Origin: Patescibacteria group bacterium
GTDB lineage: Bacteria; Patescibacteriota; Minisyncoccia; Phycocordibacterales; Phycocordibacteraceae
Direction: 5' to 3'
Length of the DNA: 13,471 nucleotides
Assembly: GCA_018826405.1 (NCBI GenBank)
Contig: JAHJZL010000042.1
Location: 1-13,471 of the forward strand
The notes under the pieces were generated by a model that was not told the origin of the DNA, searched no databases, and saw nothing but the letters and a program-made list of their open reading frames with translations. The position numbers and the translations under genes were made by a program. Every line of letters begins with the position of its first letter. Within the stretch, counting starts at the first letter, position 1. Positions 5,698 through 12,051 of the stretch are shown here, one piece after another.

Positions 5698-6360
5698 ATG
5701 GCTAAAGAACAAAAGAGCAATTATTGTGAATACTGTGGTGACTTCCATGACCCGTTTAGGGAGTATCAATCAAGTGTGCGCGTAGGAGAGACTGTTCCAG
5801 ACTACGAGTTTGAGTCTTTCTACAAGAACGATACGCAAACTATGAAGTTCTCAGACTTCAGAGGAAAGTGGCTTATCGTCATGTTCTATCCTGCAGACTT
5901 CACGTTTGTGTGCCCAACAGAACTTGAAGAGATGGCTCTTCTCTATCCAAAACTTCAGAAGATTAATGCAGACGTTGTATCGTTCTCAACAGATACGGTA
6001 TTCGTGCATAAAGCATGGCACGACACATCAGAAGCAATTAAGAAGATTGAGTTCCCTATGGGTGCAGACCCATCCGGAAAGATTGCTGACGCTTTCGGTG
6101 TGCTTGTTGAAGGAGGAGATCTTCCGTTTGTGCCAGACGAGGGACTCGCACTACGCGGTACTTTCATCATTGATCCGTCTGGAACGCTTCGCTCCATGGA
6201 GATTAACGACAACAGTATTGGACGCTCTGCGAGAGAAACCTATCGCAAGCTTCAAGCTGCCCAGTTTGTTGAGAGCAATCATGGACAGGTATGTCCTGCC
6301 TCATGGGAGCCAGGAGACGATACTTTGGAGCCAGGAATGGATTTGGTTGGAAAGATCTAA
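5698..6360 (+). CDS. ahpC: AhpC/Prx-type 2-Cys peroxiredoxin with a CxxC N-terminal extension
   Basis: 220 residues. Typical 2-Cys peroxiredoxin: the peroxidatic cysteine is Cys72 in DFTFVCPTEL and the resolving cysteine is Cys199 in HGQVCPASW. The fold core begins at VRVGETVPDYEFESF (about residue 27) and includes SFSTDTVFVHKAWHD and LRGTFIIDPSG. It reduces hydrogen peroxide and organic peroxides using thioredoxin- or AhpF-type electron donors; no reductase lies beside it. The first 26 residues are extra compared with common AhpC and contain Cys10-x2-Cys13 and His17, resembling half of a zinc site or an additional redox pair. No Shine-Dalgarno precedes the ATG; the predicted leader is about 20 nt. 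The gene ends 6 nt before a strong bidirectional terminator. Confidence 0.93.
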   Translation: MAKEQKSNYCEYCGDFHDPFREYQSSVRVGETVPDYEFESFYKNDTQTMKFSDFRGKWLIVMFYPADFTFVCPTELEEMALLYPKLQKINADVVSFSTDTVFVHKAWHDTSEAIKKIEFPMGADPSGKIADAFGVLVEGGDLPFVPDEGLALRGTFIIDPSGTLRSMEINDNSIGRSARETYRKLQAAQFVESNHGQVCPASWEPGDDTLEPGMDLVGKI

Positions 6361-6366
6361 AGCAAA

Positions 6367-6395
6367 ACACCCGCAGATTTCTGCGGGTGTTTTTT
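6367..6395. terminator. Bidirectional rho-independent terminator between ahpC and tRNA-Leu
   Basis: Perfect 10-bp stem ACACCCGCAG (6367-6376) / CTGCGGGTGT (6381-6390) with loop ATTT. TTTTT follows on the plus strand (6391-6395) and AAAA precedes it (6363-6366), giving TTTT on the minus strand. It can therefore end both ahpC and the converging tRNA-Leu transcript, whose mature 3' end is 3 nt away from the T run. Confidence 0.92.
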
Positions 6396-6398
6396 GTG

Positions 6399-6479
6399 TG
6401 CCGGAGGAGAGACTCGAACTCTCAACCCTTACGGGAGCGGGTTTTGAATCCACCGCGTATACCATTCCGCCACTCCGGC
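6399..6479 (-). tRNA. tRNA-Leu (anticodon CAA)
   Basis: The minus strand gives an 81-nt class II tRNA. Acceptor GCCGGAG / CTCCGGC with discriminator A; D-arm region TGGCGGAATGGTATACGC; long variable arm CCC-GTAA-GGG; T arm GAGAG-TTCGAGT-CTCTC. Anticodon loop TTCAAAA gives CAA, reading UUG. The anticodon stem GTGGA / CCCGC contains a T-G pair and an A-C mismatch at the pair next to the loop (31-39). No CCA is encoded. A weak -10 candidate, TAGGAT, lies about 9 nt upstream on the minus strand. Confidence 0.93.
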
Positions 6480-6502
6480 ATAAACATCATCCTACTGCAC
6501 AG

Positions 6503-6536
6503 GTAGCACTCCCGTAAAGGAGGGGAGCGATGCTAC
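6503..6536. repeat. Interrupted inverted repeat upstream of parB
   Basis: Outer arms GTAGCA (6503-6508) / TGCTAC (6531-6536) and inner arms CTCCC (6509-6513) / GGGAG (6524-6528), separated by GTAAAGGAGG and a 2-base CG bulge. It sits between the divergent tRNA-Leu and parB, and its right arm forms the start of the parB extended -10. It could be an operator or merely a chance dyad. Confidence 0.4.
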
Positions 6537-6539
6537 AAT
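6531..6539 (+). promoter_or_regulatory. Extended -10 promoter of parB (TGC-TACAAT)
   Basis: TGC then TACAAT at 6534-6539 (5 of 6 bases of consensus with the TG extension). The parB ATG at 6548 is 8 nt further, so the transcript is expected to be leaderless or nearly so. No -35 element is evident. Confidence 0.6.
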
Positions 6540-6547
6540 AGCCTGTA

Positions 6548-7579
6548 ATGAGCATGTTTGGAAATGATTCTAAGGAGCCAGTAAAGTTTGCTGAGCCTAC
6601 AAAGTACGACTCAGTGTTCTGGGTTGCCGTTGACCGTATTCAGCCAAACCCATACCAGCCTCGTCTTGAGTTTGATGAGGGCCGATTGAAAGCGCTTGCT
6701 GAATCAATACGCCAGTACGGAGTACTGCAGCCACTTGTAGTTACGCGTAGCGAAGTTGAGAAAGCAGGAGGAGGTATTCAAGCTACCTATGAGCTTATTG
6801 CAGGAGAGCGCCGATTGCGTGCATCTAAACTCATTGGACTTAAAGAGATTCCTGTAGTTATTCGTGCAGGAGAGCAGTCTGACAAGATGAAGTTGGAGCT
6901 CGCTATTATTGAAAACTTGCAGCGAGAAGATCTTAACGCCATAGATCGCGCAAAGGCATTGGCGCAACTGGCAGAGACATTCACCCTTTCGATGGTTGAG
7001 ATTGGTGCAAAGATTGGGCGCAGTCGAGAATACGTTTCGAACTCAATACGTCTTCTGCAGCTTCCTGAAGCTATTCAGCAAGCTGTTGTGCAGAAGGAGC
7101 TTTCAGAGGGACATGCACGCGCACTTCTTATGTTGAATGATCGTCCTGACGAACGAGACACACTCTTTAAGGAAATTGTATTGAAGAAGACATCAGTACG
7201 CATGGTTGAGCAGATGGCACGACGCCTCGCTCAGGACAAGATTCGCAAGCATGACAAAACTCCAGAGATTATGGCTCTTGAGAAGTCTCTAACCGAGACA
7301 CTCGGAACTCGCGTATTAATCGAGAATCGTCCGCAAGGAGGCAGACTCCTTATAGAATTCTTTTCTCCAGAGGACCTTTCCCATATAACAGCAATGCTCG
7401 CGCTTCGCGAAGAAGGTGAAGAGCATGAGTTTAGTCCTGCGCCAGTTGAGACAACAGAAGTTGTAGAGACGGCACAACACCCAAATACAACTCAACTAGA
7501 CGCACTTCCAAAGGTGGTTAAGAAAGAAGAACCAGCACCTGAAGAGAATCTCTATTCAATAAGTAACTTTACTGTTTAG
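6548..7579 (+). CDS. parB: Chromosome-partitioning protein ParB (Spo0J family CTPase/DNA-binding protein)
   Basis: 343 residues. ParB loads on parS sites near the origin, spreads as a CTP-dependent clamp and works with ParA in chromosome segregation. Visible parts: N-terminal ParB/Srx domain with IQPNPYQPR (31-39) and SIRQYGVLQPLVV; the CTP-binding GERRLRAS (86-93) and ENLQREDLN (122-130); a helix-turn-helix at about 146-173 (LSMVEIGAKIGRSREYVSNSIRLLQLP); then a linker and a C-terminal part with less clear dimerisation sequence and an acidic tail. A second ATG lies two codons in; the first is kept because it is closest to the -10 box. No ParA gene and no obvious parS are in the window. The 3' end overlaps the convergent rel by 11 bp. 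Confidence 0.95.
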   Translation: MSMFGNDSKEPVKFAEPTKYDSVFWVAVDRIQPNPYQPRLEFDEGRLKALAESIRQYGVLQPLVVTRSEVEKAGGGIQATYELIAGERRLRASKLIGLKEIPVVIRAGEQSDKMKLELAIIENLQREDLNAIDRAKALAQLAETFTLSMVEIGAKIGRSREYVSNSIRLLQLPEAIQQAVVQKELSEGHARALLMLNDRPDERDTLFKEIVLKKTSVRMVEQMARRLAQDKIRKHDKTPEIMALEKSLTETLGTRVLIENRPQGGRLLIEFFSPEDLSHITAMLALREEGEEHEFSPAPVETTEVVETAQHPNTTQLDALPKVVKKEEPAPEENLYSISNFTV

Positions 7580-9161
7580 CTTTCTTGCCAGCTTTCTTCT
7601 TGGCTTTAGAGTCCTGTGTGCGCATTGATTTCTCTTTTGCCTCGAGAGCGTTTCGTATGTGTCTGCGTGCTACAGAAGTACGTGCGTATTCAATCCAGCG
7701 CGCCGTTGGATGTGCAGACTTTGATTTGAGGATTTCAATAATGTCTCCGTTGCCAAGTTTTGAATCAAAGGAAACAAGCTTTCCATTAACTTTAGCCCCC
7801 TGCATGTGATTGCCTAAGTCTGAGTGTATGGCGTATGCAAAATCAACAGGAGTTGACTCTGTTGGCAAGTCTATAACGTCTCCAATTGGAGTGAACACAA
7901 AGATTCTGTGGGAGAAGAAATCGCTCTTAAGACCCTCAACAAAGTCTTCAGCACCAACTTCGATATGCGCTTCTTTAAGTTCAGTTAGCCATTGCGGCAC
8001 GTCAGGAGAATTTGTTGACCCCTTCATGGGCACCTGGACCACAGGCTTCTTTAAGTTTAGAAGGGCAGGGACAAGATCGCGAATCCAGGGGAACGAAATA
8101 CGTTGAAAAGCATTCTTCCCAGCGCTCTTTGCGAGCGTCTTGTATGACATGTGTGACGCAATACCGAACTGCGCTCGTTGGTGCATATCCTTAGTGCGCA
8201 CCTGCATTTCAACAATGCCTGCCTCAGCCGTTACAACCGTTGTGTGCAAAGACTGGTACCCGTTTGGCTTTGGAAACGATATGTAATCTTTAAACTCTCC
8301 TGGAAGCGGCTTCCAGAGCGCATGAATAACTCCTAGGGCTGTGTAGCAATCGTCAACGGAAGGCACAACAACGCGAAGCGCTGCAATATCATGAATGCGC
8401 GTTATGTCGTCTCCTTTGCGCTTCAGCTTTTGATGCAGGCTCCAAAGTCCCTTCATGCGAATGGAGGTTGAGAAATCCTTAACACCCTTACGTACGAGTG
8501 CATGCTGCAATTCTTTTTGTACTCGGGCGAGTCCTACGTCTGTTTCTTTGTTCTTTAACTTCCGAACTTCAACGGCGTGCTGGTACGCATCCGGATCAAT
8601 AGCAGGGAATGCTAAATCCTCAAGCTCCTTTTTCATACTTCCCATTCCAAGGCGGTCTGCAATTGGTGCGAATATTTCCAAAGTCTCAAGGGCAATACGC
8701 TTGCGCTTTGCTTCAGGCACATGCTCAAGCGTGCTCATGTTGTGGTAACGGTCCGCGAGTTTGATGATGAGAACTCGAATGTCTGCTGATGTCGCAACCA
8801 GAAGGCGCCTCAGACTCTCTGCATGGCGTTCTCCGCCCTGATACTTATGCTTGCCGAGCTTTGTAACTCCTTCAACTAAAAACAGCACCTCAGAGCCAAA
8901 TTGAGTCTCAACCTCTTCCGGAGTTGCCATAGCGTCCTCAATTGCGTCATGTAGGAGTGCTGCAACAATGGTGCGCGCATCCATGCCAAGCTCTGCCAGG
9001 TGTTTTGCAACTGCTGCTGGGTGTATGAAATATGGTTCTCCTGAATAGCGCGTGTGGCCCTCATGCGCTTTCTTTGCAAACTCGTAGGCCCTTTCTATAA
9101 GGGCAATCTCTTCAGGAGACGGGGCCTGAACTTGCGCAAGGATTTCCTTAAGCGTCGTCAT
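7569..9161 (-). CDS. rel: Bifunctional (p)ppGpp synthetase/hydrolase, short RSH protein
   Basis: 530 residues from the ATG at 9161. A GTG at 9188 would add nine residues unlike the family, and a TATCCT hexamer lies exactly 6 nt before the ATG. Hydrolase HD domain: His47 (YFIHP), His71-Asp72 (LLHDAIED) and Asp137 with DRYHNM. Synthetase: SIRMKGLWSLHQK (233-245), IHDIAALRVVV (256-266), KDYISFPKPNGYQSLHTTV (291-309), VEMQVRT (317-323) and GIASHMSYK. A TGS domain follows at about 419-480 (FVFTPIGDVIDLP, AYAIHSDLGNHMQGAKVNG). It then ends in a Lys-rich tail instead of the zinc-finger/helical and ACT (RRM) domains of full-length Rel (about 720 residues or more). All catalytic motifs look intact, so it should both make and degrade the alarmone. 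It lies 45 nt downstream of topA on the same strand. Confidence 0.93.
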   Translation of the reverse strand: MTTLKEILAQVQAPSPEEIALIERAYEFAKKAHEGHTRYSGEPYFIHPAAVAKHLAELGMDARTIVAALLHDAIEDAMATPEEVETQFGSEVLFLVEGVTKLGKHKYQGGERHAESLRRLLVATSADIRVLIIKLADRYHNMSTLEHVPEAKRKRIALETLEIFAPIADRLGMGSMKKELEDLAFPAIDPDAYQHAVEVRKLKNKETDVGLARVQKELQHALVRKGVKDFSTSIRMKGLWSLHQKLKRKGDDITRIHDIAALRVVVPSVDDCYTALGVIHALWKPLPGEFKDYISFPKPNGYQSLHTTVVTAEAGIVEMQVRTKDMHQRAQFGIASHMSYKTLAKSAGKNAFQRISFPWIRDLVPALLNLKKPVVQVPMKGSTNSPDVPQWLTELKEAHIEVGAEDFVEGLKSDFFSHRIFVFTPIGDVIDLPTESTPVDFAYAIHSDLGNHMQGAKVNGKLVSFDSKLGNGDIIEILKSKSAHPTARWIEYARTSVARRHIRNALEAKEKSMRTQDSKAKKKAGKKAKQ

Positions 9162-9167
9162 AGCCAA

Positions 9168-9173
9168 AGGATA
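9168..9173 (-). promoter_or_regulatory. Possible -10 element giving a leaderless rel transcript
   Basis: On the minus strand TATCCT ends 6 nt before the ATG at 9161. It matches TATAAT at 4 of 6 bases and has no TG extension or clear -35. The spacing is the same as in the better candidates for the 2287 operon and serS. rel could equally be transcribed with topA. Confidence 0.35.
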
Positions 9174-9206
9174 CTCGGTTACGAGCACCGTGGCAAAGTA
9201 CGAATT

Positions 9207-11582
9207 CTATTTAAGATACTCTGCAGCCTCAAGAGGGGTTAGCTCGTTTGCGTCTTGGCTTTCAGGAAGATAGATACGGCGAAGCCCCTTCTTCAGGAAT
9301 AAGCCTGCCTTAGATTTGTAGAGAACAATCTGTTTTCCAGTTTTCGGATGCTTTCCAACTTCTCTGACTATATCTACACCCTTCGGAGGACGCTTAGGTT
9401 CTGCGAGTACTTCAACAGCTCTGTCTAGCGTAACGGTGTATGGATCGTCAGCTCCTTTAAGTGAGCGGAACTCTCCGTCATGTCCGATGTAAGGACCGAA
9501 GCGTCCAATATTTGCAACAATTGGTTTTCCAGTTCCTGGATGCATACCAAGTTCGCGTGGTAGAGAAAGATAATGAAGTGCATCTGCAAGAGAGACAGTA
9601 GAAAGATCAACTCCTGCAGGAATACTTGCACGCTTTAGTGCTTTCTTTGGGCGGCCTCTCGTTTTCTTCGGCTTTCCTGCTTTTGTTAATTCAACAGGCG
9701 CTTCAACCTCAGGAAGCTCCATTTCTACATACGGTCCGTATCGTCCAGTCTTAACAAAGATAGGTGCTTTTGTTTCTGGGTCTACTCCAATTGGCTCGTC
9801 GCTCTTAAGTTCTGTTCCGTCTTCTTGTCTTGCTCCGTCGCATTCTGGATAGCGCGTACAGCTCATGAAAATGCCGCCACGTCCAAGCTTAAACTCCATA
9901 ACAGCACTACAGAGTGGGCACACAAACTCTTCAGGCACAGGCCCAAGAGACGTTGCCTTAGGTAGATCTTCTTTTGAGAGTACTGCTTTTGAGAACGGCT
10001 TATAAAACTCCGTAAGCGTTGCTTCGTATCCGCGCTCACCTCGCGCAATCTCGTCGAGCTCGTCCTCCATTTCAGCCGTAAAGGAGTCAGATACGTAGTG
10101 TGTAAAGTGCTCTTCAAGCCATCCAGACACAACCATGCCAGTTGCTGTTGGTGTTAGGGTACGGCCAGTCTTCTCCACATACCCGCGGTCCTGAATAGTT
10201 TTCATGGTGCTCGCGTATGTAGAAGGGCGGCCAATGCCACGCTTCTCAAGCTCCTTGATAAGACCTGCTTCAGTGTATCGGTTAGGTGGTTCTGTTTGCT
10301 TTTCAAGAGATCCTAGAGAAAGCAGAGTGAGAGATTCTCCCTCAGTAAGCTTCGGTAGTTCTACGTCTTCGCCGCGAGCTTTCGTGTCGCAGGCAAGCCA
10401 TCCAGGGAATATAAGACGGGAGCCATTAGCAGAGAAAAGAGGAATCTCTGCATCTGCTTTTGCTTTAACGCTTGTGCGCAGCATCTTTGCTGCAGACATT
10501 TGAGAGGAAAGCGTCCTGTTTCGTATGAGCTCGTACAATGAAGCCTCGTCTCCAGGAGCACCTGCACTTTTCTTTGCAGGGTCTGTAGGACGCACTGCTT
10601 CGTGCGCCTCTTGCGCGTTCTTGCTCTTGGTTACGTATGCACGTACTTCAACGTACTCTTTCCCGTACTCTTTCTCTGCAACTGCAGCTAGCTTCTCTAC
10701 AGCCTCTTTTCCAAGAGAAACTGAGTCCGTTCGCATGTAGGTTATATGTCCTGCCTCATACAGCTTTTGCGCTGCACGCATAGTGCGAGACGGAGAGAAT
10801 CCAAGACGAGTAGACGCAGCCTGTTGCAGCGTTGAAGTTGTGAACGGAGGTTTAGGATTGCGTTCTTCTGCACGCTCCTTAACTTCTTCAACGGTCCAGG
10901 CGGCAACGCGCCCTTCTTCAACAATACGCGTTGCTTCTTTTGAATCAGTTGGCTCTTCAACGCACTTAGCAGGGAATTCTCCTCCCTTTGCTTTGAACTG
11001 TGCGTCTAGGGTGTAGTACGTTTCAGGAATGAACGCTTTAATCTCCCGCTCTCGTTCAGCGATAATGCGAAGAGCAGGAGACTGTACGCGTCCTGCAGAA
11101 AGACCGTAGCGTACTTTCTTCCAGATAAGACCGGAGAGATCGTATCCAACAATACGGTCTAGTACGCGTCGTGCTTCTTGCGCCTGACGAAGGTTTTCGT
11201 CAATTGCACGAGGGTGCTTAAGTGCCTCTTCAACTGCAGTTTTGGTAATCTCATGAAATACCACACGCTGCGGCTTCTTAAGGCCTACAGCCTCCTTTAC
11301 GTGCCAAGCAATAGCCTCTCCCTCGCGGTCGGGGTCAGTTGCAAGAAATACTTCCTCTGCCTTGCCAGCAGCAATCTTTATCTTCTCAATAACCTCCTTC
11401 TTGTCGGGAGAAACAACATACCGAGGAACAAAGCCGTCCTCAATATCAACAGCGTCCTTATTGGACTTAGGGAGGTCTCGCACGTGTCCCACAGAAGCAA
11501 GCACTTCGTACTCTTTTCCGAGGTACTGCTGGATAGTGCGCGCCTTTGCGGGCGACTCAACAATTAAAAGTCTCTTTGCCAT
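9207..11582 (-). CDS. topA: DNA topoisomerase I (type IA)
   Basis: 791 residues from the ATG at 11582 (MAKRLLIVESPAKA). The frame is open upstream to 11702, but those 40 residues are unlike the family and cross a terminator. It relaxes negative supercoils by cutting one strand through a 5'-phosphotyrosine. TOPRIM: Glu9 in VESPAKA and DPDREGE (Asp83, Asp85, Glu87). Catalytic Tyr282 in HITYMRTDS. Also FTTSTLQQAAS, and GIGRPSTYAS in the 5Y-CAP region. The C-terminal part has a single four-cysteine zinc ribbon (Cys555, 558, 575, 581) and two GRYGPY/GRFGPY repeats (613-618, 693-698). Between them is a basic linker with RGRPKK (642-647), an AT-hook-like element. E. coli-type enzymes have several zinc ribbons; this has one. 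It is the upstream gene of the topA-rel pair. Confidence 0.97.
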   Translation of the reverse strand: MAKRLLIVESPAKARTIQQYLGKEYEVLASVGHVRDLPKSNKDAVDIEDGFVPRYVVSPDKKEVIEKIKIAAGKAEEVFLATDPDREGEAIAWHVKEAVGLKKPQRVVFHEITKTAVEEALKHPRAIDENLRQAQEARRVLDRIVGYDLSGLIWKKVRYGLSAGRVQSPALRIIAEREREIKAFIPETYYTLDAQFKAKGGEFPAKCVEEPTDSKEATRIVEEGRVAAWTVEEVKERAEERNPKPPFTTSTLQQAASTRLGFSPSRTMRAAQKLYEAGHITYMRTDSVSLGKEAVEKLAAVAEKEYGKEYVEVRAYVTKSKNAQEAHEAVRPTDPAKKSAGAPGDEASLYELIRNRTLSSQMSAAKMLRTSVKAKADAEIPLFSANGSRLIFPGWLACDTKARGEDVELPKLTEGESLTLLSLGSLEKQTEPPNRYTEAGLIKELEKRGIGRPSTYASTMKTIQDRGYVEKTGRTLTPTATGMVVSGWLEEHFTHYVSDSFTAEMEDELDEIARGERGYEATLTEFYKPFSKAVLSKEDLPKATSLGPVPEEFVCPLCSAVMEFKLGRGGIFMSCTRYPECDGARQEDGTELKSDEPIGVDPETKAPIFVKTGRYGPYVEMELPEVEAPVELTKAGKPKKTRGRPKKALKRASIPAGVDLSTVSLADALHYLSLPRELGMHPGTGKPIVANIGRFGPYIGHDGEFRSLKGADDPYTVTLDRAVEVLAEPKRPPKGVDIVREVGKHPKTGKQIVLYKSKAGLFLKKGLRRIYLPESQDANELTPLEAAEYLK

Positions 11583-11596
11583 GTGTGCTAACACAT
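11581..11596. repeat. Perfect inverted repeat overlapping the topA start codon
   Basis: ATGTGT (11581-11586) / ACACAT (11591-11596) with a GCTA spacer. On the minus strand the right arm includes the first two bases of the topA ATG. In mRNA it could form a small hairpin masking the start; in DNA it could be an operator. Confidence 0.5.
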
Positions 11597-11621
11597 ACCG
11601 CGCATACCTATATATGGTCAA
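11592..11621 (-). promoter_or_regulatory. Candidate topA promoter
   Basis: On the minus strand TTGACC (11621-11616; 5 of 6 bases of TTGACA), 18-bp spacer, then the weak hexamer TATGTG (11597-11592), 9 nt before the ATG. The spacer is AT/TA-rich at its upstream end. There is no Shine-Dalgarno before the ATG. Confidence 0.35.
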
Positions 11622-11644
11622 GTTTTGAGAGTGGGTAGGAAATG

Positions 11645-11670
11645 AAAAAAGCCCACAGCGAGTGCAGGCT
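11645..11670 (-). terminator. Rho-independent terminator of the small membrane-protein gene
   Basis: On the minus strand the stem AGCCTGCA (11670-11663) / TGTGGGCT (11657-11650) has eight pairs including two wobble pairs and loop CTCGC, followed by TTTTTT (11650-11645). It starts 6 nt after the stop codon and isolates topA from the upstream genes. Confidence 0.85.
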
Positions 11671-11676
11671 TGTAGT

Positions 11677-11988
11677 TCAAAAGAAGCCGTGTTCCTCCTC
11701 ATCCACGTTGTGGAAATGAATCAGTAGGGTGGTGAATGTCCCGAGCGCAATATAAAAAACGCAGGAGATGGCAAACAACACCGCACCAAACCAGGCGGGG
11801 GTGAGGTTGTACTGGCCAAATGGATCAGTCCAGATCCAAAGGGTAATTGGCAGTGCCGCTTGCACGGCCCCAACCAAAACCCCAAGGTATAGCCCTGGCC
11901 AGATGCGTTTGAATTCTGGCCAACACCCTGGGTGTGTCCAGAACAGATATGGCCACTTCAGCCATATCACGAAAAGATCACGTAGCAA
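11677..11988 (-). CDS. Small two-helix membrane protein of unknown function, 103 aa, TTG start
   Basis: Starts at TTG (11988) four bases after a strong Shine-Dalgarno and ends at TGA just before a terminator. It is very rich in Trp, Phe, Tyr and Leu. N-terminal amphipathic, aromatic segment (LRDLFVIWLKWPYLFWTHP), helix one at about 29-53 (LYLGVLVGAVQAALPITLWIW), a short loop (TDPFGQYNLTP), helix two at about 65-91 (FGAVLFAISCVFYIALGTF), and an acidic tail DEEEHGFF. No signal peptide and no family recognised. An internal ATG would cut into the hydrophobic part, so the TTG is preferred on the Shine-Dalgarno evidence. It lies 63 nt downstream of dprA, with a dyad in the gap. Confidence 0.75.
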   Translation of the reverse strand: MLRDLFVIWLKWPYLFWTHPGCWPEFKRIWPGLYLGVLVGAVQAALPITLWIWTDPFGQYNLTPAWFGAVLFAISCVFYIALGTFTTLLIHFHNVDEEEHGFF

Positions 11989-11992
11989 CGTT

Positions 11993-12001
11993 CCTCTCCT
12001 T
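11993..12001 (-). promoter_or_regulatory. Strong Shine-Dalgarno AAGGAGAGG before the TTG start
   Basis: On the minus strand AAGGAGAGG ends 4 nt before the TTG at 11988. This ribosome site decides the start codon. It is identical, including the following A, to the site before the unknown gene at 1751. Confidence 0.75.
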
Positions 12002-12003
12002 TA

Positions 12004-12046
12004 TTAACTCGTTGTACTTAGGTAATACCGTACGCCTAAGAGTTAA
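12004..12046. repeat. Interrupted dyad between dprA and the small membrane-protein gene
   Basis: The right arm CCTAAGAGTTAA (12035-12046) is the reverse complement of TTAACTC (12004-12010) plus TTAGG (12018-12022), with a 7-nt GTTGTAC bulge in the left arm and a 12-nt spacer. No T run follows on the minus strand, so it is not a normal terminator. It sits just upstream of the Shine-Dalgarno and could be a structured leader or operator. Confidence 0.4.
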
Positions 12047-12051
12047 AAATC

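Noticed and set aside
5906..6517. 203-aa rightward open frame across ahpC and tRNA-Leu
   Set aside because: It runs out of frame through ahpC, the terminator and the antisense of a tRNA; no protein-like features.
6480..7579. parS site near parB
   Set aside because: I looked for the TGTTTCACGTGAAACA-type 16-mer by eye across the window and found none. This does not exclude a diverged site elsewhere in the genome.
11583..11702. N-terminal extension of topA
   Set aside because: The added 40 residues are unlike type IA topoisomerases and are read through the terminator hairpin of the neighbouring gene. MAKRLLIVESPAKA is the standard start.
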